Source: Brasenia schreberi
Lineage: Eukaryota; Streptophyta; Magnoliopsida; Nymphaeales; Cabombaceae
NCBI GenBank assembly: GCA_036023115.1
Contig: JAYKKT010000089.1
Location: 18,657,001 to 18,721,000 of the forward strand
DNA: 64,000 nt
Reading direction: 5' to 3'
In this document: positions 24,216 through 32,815 of the stretch, in pieces
Numbering within the stretch: the stretch's first letter is position 1
Layout of the letters: the number at the start of each line of letters is the position of its first letter
Translations under genes and position numbers: made by a program
Notes under the pieces: model-generated
Databases searched by the model: none
What the model was told of the DNA's origin: nothing
What the model saw: only the letters and a program-made list of their open reading frames with translations

Positions 24216-24827
24216 CTAGATAGTCCGTCTTGGCTTCTCGAGGCGTACGATCTGAGCGGGCCCTGGCTTCATCAATGACCCGTCTGGTGTTGGGTTTCCC
24301 CAATCGATGTCGTCCAGACCCGTTTTGCCCTTTTGGACTCCGTTTTTGTTCATTTCTGGTCCCCCCAGTTCAGATTCGGGATACTGGAGTGAGAATGGTC
24401 AATCTGGCTTTCTGGTGCTCCTGGCTTGCCATCTGCTTCGTGCCTGAGCCTTCCTTTTGCCTTTCGAACCTGGCTTTTATCAGGCCAGGTTGCTCTTCTA
24501 TGCTTCAGAACGGGCTTCTGAAGCTGCTTCTGGTGTTGGCCTTCATGAGCGGCTTGCTAGGCTGCTTCTGGGTCAGGTGTCGTCTTCGCGAGCTCCACCT
24601 ATTAGCCTTGGCCTTTTGTGAAAAATGGGGCTGAGCCTAGGTTTCAAAACTCCTATTCGGATATGGGCTTCAAAATATTATTTATAGTTTAAAAGGCAAT
24701 GTGTACAGAGTTTTAAAACATAAGTATAGGTTTAAAATATGTATAGGGTTTGTCTGGAAGGCTCCTGGGTTTTCAGACTCAAAATAGGCATATTTGAGAA
24801 AAATCATGGGATTTTGGGGTGTTTACA

Positions 24828-25242
24828 GATACGTATCCCATACTTGATGAAATGCCCGATGAAGGCATCTTTGCAAATGAATTTCAAAATCATGTTTTAG
24901 CAAATTGTTTTAATGAAGATCAAGTATGGAGAATGTATTTTGATGGGGCAAAGAATCAACAAGGGGTAGGTGTACGGATCATCCTCATATCCCCTGAAAA
25001 GGAAGAAATCCCAATTGCCATTCGACTAGATTTTTCATGCTCAAATAATGTGGCTGAATATGAAGCACTCATACAAGACCTAAAAATTTTGAAAAATCTA
25101 GGGGCATCATGTATTGAAGTCTTTGGAGATTCCATACTTGTTATAAACCAAGTTTCAAAAATTTGGCAAGTTAAAAATGAAAAACTCATACCATACCACG
25201 AATTGGCCACTCAATTGGTCGATTCCTTGAAGTCATGCACTT
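24828..25242 (+). pseudogene. Archaeal-type RNase H fragment of an older pol copy
   Basis: A + strand fragment that begins exactly at the right edge of the TE-3 LTR (D-T-Y-P-I-L) and ends at the left edge of another antisense LTR (DSLKSC). It covers MPDEGIF, then the archaeal-type RNase H with Asp in YFDGAKNQQG, Glu in NVAEYEAL and Asp in FGDSIL. The C-terminal D-box is missing. There is no stop in the fragment, but it differs from TE-4 and TE-5 at many residues, for example NCFNEDQVWRMYFDG against NSFENQVWKMHFDG. It is the oldest host layer visible. It removes the RNA strand of RNA-DNA hybrids in an intact element. Confidence 0.88.
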
Positions 25243-25559
25243 TGTAAACACGGAAAATTCACTTACGGGTTCTTAGGCCTGAAGTGAACCTTTTCGCAAT
25301 CTATGTTCACTTTTAGGGCGTGCCAGCTAGTTTACTTTAACTAGCAAAGTATGTTTTGAAATAATCTAACTTTTTAAAGGCAATTGTAGGCAAGCGAAAT
25401 CTTTTCGTCGCAGACCTTCTTGCACCGATGCGCAAGGGTCAATTTGTATGCTTAGAGACTTCGTTTGAAACAAGTTAACTCAAAATTGGATTTTGAATAA
25501 AGAAGTGTTTTAAAACCTTTATGAAATCATGCACTTGGGCGATTTTGATTTTAACAAGG
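25243..25559 (-). repeat. Antisense LTR fragment (LTR 3' end)
   Basis: Starts TGTAAACACGGAAAATTC and matches the end of the divergent TE-3 LTR (GGTTCTTAGGCC, GTGAACCTTTTCG, GTGCCAGCTAG, TGCACCGATGCGCAAGGGTC). It is cut at 25559 by the + strand LTR at 25560. CAAGG (25555-25559) may be the left TSD of that LTR. Confidence 0.82.
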
Positions 25560-26512
25560 TGTAAACACCCCAAAATCCCATGAATTTCTCAAAATAAACC
25601 TGGTTTTATAAAAGTAGCCCCAAAGGGCTATTTTGAGTTTGGAAACCCAGGAGCCTTCCAGACAACCCTGTACATATTTTTAAACTTTATATATTTCAAA
25701 AATGTATAATATGGCTTTGAAAACCTTTTTAAAACACGTTTTTAAACCCCGAAGCAGCTTGGTCTAATCAAGACAAGACCAGAGAAGTCAAAGAGAGCCC
25801 GAAACTGGAGCACAAGTCGAGCCCGGCACAGCAACTCTCGCATTGAATCCACCCCCCAGGATCTCGAACGTCCAAGACCTTGTTACCATCAAAACATTAC
25901 TTGAAATCAGCTTCGGAAGGCGAAAATAGAGGCAGACAATCATGTTGGCGAAGACCCAACGCAGACGGAGTGCTGATGCTGTCAGACCCCGCACAAACTG
26001 TTCGTTTCGAACATAGCCCGAAAGAGTCAGAATTCAGTTTGGATTGGATCTGGACCATATACATCCAGATCCCAATCCAAACCCATGTGTGGACTTGGAT
26101 TTGGATTTGGATCCAGAGATCCAATCCAATATCCACATCCATGGCCCACATCACCTTCTCATAAATGGAGGTGGGGCCCACTTGAATTTCACCTGGGATT
26201 TTGAGCATGAGAGAGAGTGGGAGAGGATAAGATTAGGGAGTGGTTGTAATTAAGCTTGACTTGTGTGTCAAGTTTGGGGTTAATCATGTGGTTAGCCTAA
26301 TTAAAGTGGGTTTAAGCTTGTAATTAGCCAAAACCTAACCTAGGGCTGCACCAACATGATGCAACAAGGCCCATGGGTCATGCAAAGGGAGCTCCTTAAC
26401 CCCACCCTAACCAAAAACCCCTAATCCTAGCCTTTTACCCTAATCCTGTCCTAATCCTAGCCAAATCACCTAACCCACTTCCCTAATCCCGGCCTAATCC
26501 CAACCTAATCAC
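25560..26512 (+). repeat. Host LTR of TE-4, left part
   Basis: Begins TGTAAACACC at 25560 and reaches ATCAC at 26508-26512, where TE-4 is inserted. It covers the first 953 bases of the LTR, including the TGGATT palindromes and the start of the CCTAA-rich region. Confidence 0.92.
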
Positions 26513-26999
26513 TGTAAACACCCCGAAATCCCACGAATTTCTCAAATTCATCTGGTTTTGTAAAAGCAGCCCCAAAGGGCCATTTTGAGTCTGGAAACCC
26601 AGGAGCCTTCCAGACAACCCTGTACATATGTTTTAAACTCTGTATTTCGAAAACATATAATATGGCTTTTAAAACCTTTATAAAATATGTTTTAAAACCC
26701 CAAAGCAGCTTGGCCTAATCAAGACAGGACCAGCGAAGAGCTAAGAAGAGCCCGGAACCGGAGCACATGTCAAGCCCGGCACAACAACTCTTGTATCACA
26801 TCCATACCCCCAGGATCTCGAACGTCCAAGACCCTCTTATTATCAAAATCTCATTTGAAGTAATCTCCGGATGGCATAAACGGAGGCGGACGACCATGTT
26901 GGTGAAGACCCAATGCAGACGGAGTACTGATGCTGTCAGGCTTCGCACAAATCGTCCGTTTCGAACCCAGCTCGAAGGAGTCAGAGTTTAGTTTGGATT

Positions 27000-27100
27000 G
27001 GATCTGGTCCATATATATCCAGATCCCAATCCAAACCCATGTGTGGACTTGGATTTGGATTTGGATCCAGAGATCCAATCCAATATCCATATCCATGGCC
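27000..27100 (+). repeat. Palindromic TGGATT/GGATCC region in U3
   Basis: GGATCTGG (27000-27007) and CCAGATCC (27019-27026) form a perfect 8-bp inverted repeat. GGATTTGGATTTGGATCC then faces GATCCAATCCAATATCC. The region is present at the same place in every LTR, including the divergent ones. Confidence 0.7.
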
Positions 27101-27279
27101 CACATCACCTTCTCATAAATGGAGGTGGGGCCCACTTGAAATTCACGTGGGATTATGGGCATGAGAGAGAGTGGGGATGGAAAATATCAAGAGTGTTGTA
27201 ATTAAGCTTGACTTGTGTGTCAAGTTTGGGGTTAATCATGCGGGTTAGCCTAATCGAGTGGGTTTAAGCTTGTAATTAG

Positions 27280-27610
27280 CCAAAACCTAACCTAGGGCTG
27301 CACCAACATGAGGTGGTTAAGGTCTATGGGCCATGCAAAGGGAGCTCCTTCACCTAAACCTAACCCTAAACACCTAATCCTAGCCTTCCACCCTAATCCA
27401 CCCCTAATCTGAGCCTAATCACCTAACCCACTTCCCTAATCCCTGCCTAATCCCAACCTAATCACCTAACCCACTTCCCTAATCCTTCCCTAAACCTAGG
27501 TTAATTTCCCTAAACCTAGCCTAAACCTAGCCTAATCACCTAACCTAGCTCACTAAATCCCACCCTAAAACCCAACCACCTAACTTAGCCCTAAACCCCT
27601 AAACCACTCC
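27280..27610 (+). repeat. CCTAA-rich, telomere-like degenerate repeat in U3
   Basis: Dozens of CCTAAACC, CCTAATCC and CACCTAACCC units with no fixed period, just upstream of the TATA box. The same block occurs in each LTR (reverse-complemented in the - strand ones). It resembles but does not repeat the plant telomere unit CCCTAAA. Confidence 0.8.
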
Positions 27611-27747
27611 TAGCCCACAATCTACCCAAACCACTAGTTTTCAAAATATCTGGCCCTACCCTTTCCAGCCCACCTTATCTTCATACCACCCTACCTAAAC
27701 CACCTAACCACTACCCCAAACCCAGCCCTAACCGACCTACCCATCCC

Positions 27748-27755
27748 TATATAAA
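27748..27755 (+). promoter_or_regulatory. TATA box of the TE-4 5' LTR (U3/R boundary nearby)
   Basis: TATATAAA followed by C12 and GGGGGCGGG. It is the only good TATA box at a conserved place in the LTR, so the U3/R boundary is put about 25-35 bases downstream. It would drive the genomic RNA of TE-4. Confidence 0.65.
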
Positions 27756-27996
27756 CCCCCCCCCCCTTGGGGGCGGGTTCTCGGATCTGGAAGCCCACCA
27801 AAAATCCCAGCCGGGCCCTCTCTTTCCTCCACTTCCCCAGCTGCTCCACCTGCCCCAACTGCTCCACCTGCGCCGCCTACACCACCACCATCCCTCCATT
27901 CCACCACCACTTGCACCGCCATCTCCACCACCTCCCGGCCGAGCTTCACAGCCTGCCCATCTTCCTCCCAGCCGGGTACCACCTTCTCCCCATTCG

Positions 27997-28002
27997 GTAA
28001 GT
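27997..28002 (+). promoter_or_regulatory. Candidate 5' splice site in the leader (GTAAGT)
   Basis: CATTCG|GTAAGT fits the plant donor consensus and lies about 240 bases after the TATA box. Most LTRs keep it (GGTAAGT in 3908, 42296 and 53446 areas; GGTTAGT in the 7219, 19700 and 55934 areas). Confidence 0.4.
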
Positions 28003-28414
28003 ACCCCCCAACTCTACCTAACTCCTTCTCTACTCCCTCTCCACTCCTAGCCACCCACCATACCACCATCTTACCTACACATCAGCCCCTTGCTGCCACC
28101 ATTCTCACTTAGCCGAACCTAGCACAACCTAAACCACCGGCCACTACCTAACTACCCTAACTACACCCGGCCAGCCATCTTTTTTCCCCTTAGACTCCCA
28201 TTCGGCCTTCCCTTAAACTCCTTTAGGTCCATACTCCCCAATACTCTAGACCCTCCTAGTGACCCTACACACTCACTTGGCCCAGCCCCTTTAATCCCCC
28301 ACATCAAGGCGACACCCATTTGCAGCCGGCCACCTTCGAGGCGCCTATCCCGCGCCCCACTTGCAACCGGCCAGCACCCTTTGTCATTCCCCCTCGCGGA
28401 GCTCCCGTTTGCAG

Positions 28415-28469
28415 CCCAAGGCGAAGGCCAAGCCCACGCTCAAGCAAGGCCTCTACGGACCAGCTACTC
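28415..28469 (+). other. Candidate leader micro-exon between TTTGCAG and GTAAGT
   Basis: CCCGTTTGCAG ends at 28414, an acceptor-like sequence. The next 55 bases end in GCTACTC and are followed by GTAAGT at 28470-28475. Both borders are kept in the other LTRs (for example 42696-42744 in TE-5). No start codon is kept here. Exon status is inference only. Confidence 0.3.
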
Positions 28470-28710
28470 GTAAGTGCCTAAACTCGGTCTTTAGTTGTAT
28501 ACTTGCTTGAGATTCAATTTGATACGGGGTTGTAATAACGGAGCATAGTCTCCCCCCGCTTGTAATAACGTGGCTTGGCACACCCACACACGTGCACTCT
28601 CTTAGTTGTGCACGATTTTGAACACACACGGGCCTAATTAGCCCCTAATACATAAGTGCATATATATACTTTCATTTTCGAAGGGTTTTGCTTAAGTTGG
28701 GTGCGTTGTC

Positions 28711-29215
28711 TTTCAATTCAAGCACTCACACACATTGAGCTTTCGCTCTTATTTGAAAGACCCAAGTAAGGGCCGACCTATACTATTTGGGTTTCATTTC
28801 ATGTCGTGTGAGTAAGTCTTTCAATTCAAGCACTTTCACACACATTGAGCTTTCGCTCTTATTTGAAAGACCCAAGTAAGGGCCGACCTATACTATTTGG
28901 GTTTCATTTCATGTCGTGTGAGTAAGTCTTTCAATTCAAGCACTTTCACACACATTGAGCCTTCGCTCTTATTCCCAAGACCTTAGTAAAGGCCTTATTG
29001 CAGTTATATTTGGGTTTCATTTATGTCGTGTGTGTAGTACTTCAATTCAAGCACTCCCACACACATTCAGCCTTCGCTCTTACTCCCAAGACCTTAGTCA
29101 AGGCCATACTGCAATTTATATTTGGGTTTAATTTCATGTCGTGTGTGTAAGTCTTTCAATTCAAGCACGCACCCACATTGAGCCTTCGCTCTTATTTGCA
29201 AGACCCGAGTAAGGG
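28711..29215 (+). repeat. Tandem repeat array (5 units of about 110 bp), TE-4 5' LTR
   Basis: Unit starts near 28711, 28819, 28929, 29040 and 29154. Each carries the GAGC(C/T)TTCGCTC hairpin. The array is in the transcribed leader, about 1 kb after the TATA box. The 3' LTR has the same five units (39940 to about 40445). Confidence 0.88.
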
Positions 29216-29448
29216 CTCATATACATACTCTATATACATATTTCCCTTCGGTTATTTCCCTTCAGTATTGTCTTTATATTTTGGGTTTTCCCTTTGGAGT
29301 AGCGTGAGTTTGGATTGCATCTACGCCATACCACGAGGTAGGACGCATATTGCATCGAAGCAAGCCCCGCTCGAATTCGCCCATGTAGTGGAGTGTTCAT
29401 AACACACAAACTAGGTGGCTCGAAAAGGGATAAAAGAAAAGACTTAGG

Positions 29449-29466
29449 CACGTGCAAATCCACGTG
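29449..29466 (+). promoter_or_regulatory. Paired CACGTG (G-box type) motifs
   Basis: Two CACGTG palindromes separated by six bases (CAAATC). Both are kept in nearly all LTR copies. CACGTG is the core bound by plant bZIP and bHLH factors. Here it is downstream of the TATA box, so a role in RNA structure is equally possible. Confidence 0.4.
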
Positions 29467-29572
29467 ATCTAAAACATGCAATCGCATTTTAAAGACCCGA
29501 AATAGACACCTCGAACCGCTTCGTAGACTTTCTCTCCAAAAACTCGATTTTTGCAAAGCGTACAGACCGACC

Positions 29573-29691
29573 CTTGCGCATCGGTGCAAGAAGGTCTGCG
29601 ACGACAAGAGCTTACTTGCTCACAGTCGCCACGTTTAGAAGTCAGTGTTAAAAATATCTTCGCTAGCTTAGGTAAGCTAGCTGGCACGCCC
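29573..29691 (+). other. Conserved U5 hairpin group with a copy of the primer-binding-site start
   Basis: Three inverted repeats follow each other: CTTGCGCATCGGTGCAAG (29573-29590), GCGAC...GTCGC (29598-29602 and 29625-29629) and the perfect GCTAGCTTA-GG-TAAGCTAGC (29662-29681). The last is followed by TGGCACGCCC (29682-29691), equal to the first ten bases of the primer-binding site at 29784. All LTRs keep this order. Confidence 0.65.
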
Positions 29692-29783
29692 TGTTTGTAT
29701 ATATAGGCCTTAGACACACGAGAGGATCCGCTCCGAGCCCTGAAAAAGGCGAGAGGCGGGGATTTTCGTGCGTCTACAGAGAT

Positions 29784-29801
29784 TGGCACGCCCGGTGGGA
29801 C
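29784..29801 (+). other. Primer-binding site of TE-4
   Basis: TGGCACGCCCGGTGGGAC lies five bases (GAGAT) after the LTR. It is identical in TE-5. It should pair with the CCA-terminated 3' end of a host tRNA to start minus-strand synthesis. The tRNA is not identified here. The 119 bases between it and gag hold a T-rich stretch ending in ACTTAG (29895), an acceptor-like site. Confidence 0.88.
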
Positions 29802-29920
29802 GTGAGCCTTTCAAAAATCGAGTTTTTAAGTAGAAGTCTTGCGAAAATTTTGTAAAAAGGTGTCGTTTTAACTTGTTTTCTTTGCTTGTACTTAGGACAT
29901 TTTGAAAAAGCTTGAAAAGC

Positions 29921-32790
29921 ATGTCAAAATCCAATCCAAGTGAAGTGTCGAGCCAAGGCTCATGCGCATCAAGTTCTCACTCTGGGAGGATTTTCAAAAA
30001 CAAAATAAAACTAGAAGAAATCGAGGACTTGAGAAGGGAGTTTGAGGCCAAAATCGATGCTCTCAGTCAAGAGGCTGAAGTAGGCGATTCATGTTCATCA
30101 AACGGTGAACAAAGGCCTAAAAAGAAATCTGAAAAACCTCACAAGCAAAAAGAGGCCTCCGTAATGGAAGGCAACCAATACCACGAGTCCTTCACACAAA
30201 AGGACCGTAAAGCCCTACAGTAGTTGCTAAAAGGGCAGAATAAAGAGAAAAGAAACTACGCCCTGTCTGATTTCCTTCTTATGGATTACGAAACAAACAG
30301 TGACGATGAAATACCAAACTTCCATCGGTATGATGGCATGGGAGACCCTAGGTCTCACTTGCTGCTTTTCTCACGTCGAGCCCATAAGAAGAAAAAGGAC
30401 TCGATGAAATGGGTGTATTGGTTCCCTTTATCCCTTAAAGGCCCAGCTGCCAAATGGCTGGCTTCCTACGACTTAAGCCAGTTCGCTACTTTTGAAGAGT
30501 TAGCGAACTGCTTCATGCAAAGATTTGCACACAACGTAGAAGTCACGCCAACCTTGAATACCTTAAGGGATACAAAACAAGGCATGAACGAAGACGTGCA
30601 TGCCTTCATTATAAGATGGAGGTCGCTTTTGGGCCAAGTGCGAGAGCCCATATCCGAAGGATGCGCAGTAATGCTCATCCTGGATAATTTTAAAAGCGAG
30701 TTAAAAACCTTTCTCTCGCTCCATGAGATTTCAACTTTCCATAAGTTGATCAAAAAGGCCTCCCTTTTCGAAACCAACTTGCGAAAAGGGACATACGATC
30801 ACTTATAGAAAGGAAGTGCCGTTCCAAAAACCCGTTTGGAAAAGCCCATTGCATATGGGCTGCCCACGACGGACAAAGGGGCAAAGCCCCATAAAATCGC
30901 CAATGTCCGGGTGGATCCAGGCATGGCGGGCACTTCCAAAAATTTTGAAAAATTAGAAAATAAGAGGGAACGCAATTTTCAAAAACCTGTTGAAAAACGG
31001 GAGTATACTCCACTGGGGCAACCTGTGTCGGAGGTCCTAGACCTCCTCCTCGCCCAGGGCATGATAGAACTCCCTGAAATTCCCGAAGGAGTCACTTACA
31101 AAGGGGGGTATTTAATCCGATTTTGTAAGTATCATCGGCTCAAAGGCCATGATACTAAACGCTGCTTCTCTCTCTTAAATAAAATTGAGAACTTGATAGA
31201 GAAGGCCGGCTCCAGGTCACTGCGGAACCTGAGCCACCTCAAGCTATCTTCAAGGAACCCTTTCCCAAACACGCCAGTGGCAGTGGGAAAGGAAAGGAGG
31301 TATGTACCCTCACCATTTCCAAGGAACTAGCGCAAAAGCCAGAACCTGGTCGACCTACTTGTGCTCCCATCCTTGTACTATACAAGAAGCCCGCCCAAGT
31401 CGTCATTCGGGGACCACCAAAAGTGGAAACCCCGGTAAAACCAGTTTTGAGAATCCAAGGTTCTCCTTAGCTCATCCTTAGAGCCAAGTTTAGCGCGAAC
31501 CCTAGGCTGGTCGTGGGGGAAGTCACTAGATCCGGGAGGATCTATCAACCCCCGCACCTTCAAGGTGCTCAAAAGGTGGTCAGTGTGCCTAGCCCCTCAA
31601 AAGCATGTATCCCTAGTGGTCTGCCAAAAGCAGACAAGGACAAAGTCATCCTAAATCCTTATGACTTCGAAAACCACTTTTCAAAGATTCCTATTCACAT
31701 GTCTATCCTAGAGCTTATAAAGACCTCGCCTAGGCATAGACTTGTATTAGAGAAAATTCTAGAAAGGGCCAAGGTTGATTCGAACATAAGTCCGGAGTCC
31801 TTGTCTGCCCAAGTGGCTTTATTAGGAGCAAAATCACCCATCACTTTCTCGAAAGATGATGTAGATAGACGCTACGAAACCCATAACCAGGCCCTGCATA
31901 TCGAGGTAGTTCTAAACAAACACTCTCTGGACAGGTGCCTAGTCGATGGTGGAGGAGGGCTCAATATCCTTCCACTTCATGTGGCGTACAAAATCGGAGT
32001 CACCTTGACTTCAGTGAACCCAAGCCCCATCGTTATCACTGGATACGATGGGAATGCGTCTAGACCTTTAGGATCCATCGAACTCCCAATAGAAACGGGA
32101 GGGATCGAACACACGGGGGTGTTCCAAGTCTTGGACATCCACCCCCATTATAACCTGTTGCTGGGAAGGCCCTGGATACACAGTTTGTGCGCTGTGCCAT
32201 CCACCTTCCACAGGTGTGTCAAGATCCCTTTTAGGGACCAGGTAGTAGTGATCCTAGGTGAGAGTCACCCACAGCTTCAGGGGATCATAAACTCCCCTTG
32301 TTTATTAAGCTCCCAGGCCCATGAGGCTAACCTGGGGCAAATTATGGTTGAGCCACCTCGGCTCGTGTTGAACAACCCTAGGAAGGTTGTATGTGTGAAG
32401 GGGCCGTCCAAAGCTGGCCCCCTCCCGACTTTAATCCTCCTAAGAAAACCCAAGCGTTCCCTATTTCCAAAGCCCCTGGACAAGAGGCCATACGAGCCTA
32501 ATATGGACGATAGCATGTTCCAGGACCACGACTTGTATCCTACTTTTTCAAAAAACAAAAAGTCGTGGAACATGTTGTTGAACATGGGCTACACGCCCTA
32601 CAAGAGTCTAGGGGCGCAGAACCAGGGTCTCCTAGAGCCCATCCTTCCTAGGGCCAACCCAAGCCGATATGGGATCGGCTATACTCCCCGAATACCGCCA
32701 GAGCCACCCCCTGTGACCACCTGGGTCAAGGGTGCCCCAGAGCCTACCTTAGAAGAGACCTACGATTTAGACCTCCTATTCCGAGTCTAA
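29921..32790 (+). pseudogene. gag-protease of TE-4, with stops and a frameshift
   Basis: ATG at 29921 (MSKSNPSEVSS), chosen because TE-3 and TE-5 have ATG at the same place. Gag has an N-terminal coiled region (LEEIEDLRREFEAKIDAL), the gag core (WFPLSLKGPAAKWLASYD) and a CX2HX4HX4C knuckle at 31124-31165. Protease has VDGGGGLNILP (Asp codon 31945-31947) and LLLGRPWIHSL. The frame ends LLFRV at 32790. Defects: TAG at 30221-30223 (CAG in TE-5), TAG at 30806-30808 (TGG in TE-5), a one-base deletion near 31198-31207, and TAG at 31468-31470 (CAG in TE-5). After the deletion the frame stays open to the end. Confidence 0.95.
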
Positions 32791-32815
32791 CCCGTAGTGT
32801 TTTCCCTTTGTAGGT

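Larger units (their letters stand above)
9042..24827 (-). mobile_element. TE-3: older antisense Tat-type element, truncated by TE-2, carrying two solo LTRs
   Basis: Read from right to left it has a divergent 5' LTR (24827-17779), a primer-binding site (17774-17757), gag-protease (17638-11367), and pol to the middle of the archaeal-type RNase H (11341-9042), where TE-2 cuts it. The rest of pol and the 3' LTR must lie left of the window. A solo LTR interrupts gag and another interrupts the 5' LTR. Its 5' LTR differs strongly from the others, so it is an older or different subfamily. The right edge lies inside an RNase H fragment of another copy. Confidence 0.9.
17779..24827 (-). repeat. Divergent 5' LTR of TE-3 (split by a solo LTR)
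   Basis: Runs from TGTAGAAACTG at 17779 to GGTGTTTACA at 24827, with 18207-21886 being a later insertion. The LTR proper is about 3.36 kb, the family length. It aligns in order with the other LTRs: terminal hairpins, cold-spot motif TGCACCGATGCGCAAG, 110-bp-like repeats (about 22020-22440), paired TTGTAATAACG-like copies (about 22580-22625), and a TGGATT region (about 23950-24215). Sequence identity is clearly lower, and the middle contains a GC-rich island not seen in the others. TSD and partner LTR are not in the window. Confidence 0.88.
26513..29778 (+). repeat. 5' LTR of TE-4
   Basis: TGTAAACACC to GCGTCTACA, 3266 bases. Main parts: palindromic TGGATT region (about 26995-27100), CCTAA-rich region (about 27280-27610), TATATAAA at 27748-27755, CT-rich leader with donor-like GGTAAGT, paired TTGTAATAACG at 28530 and 28560, tandem array 28711-29215, paired CACGTG at 29449 and 29461, hairpins at 29573-29681. 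Confidence 0.97.

Noticed and set aside
13729..24827. Two solo LTRs read as the LTR pair of one element.
   Set aside because: 13729-17127 is on the - strand and 18207-21886 on the + strand. Each has its own TSD, and the sequence between is TE-3 gag and primer-binding site.
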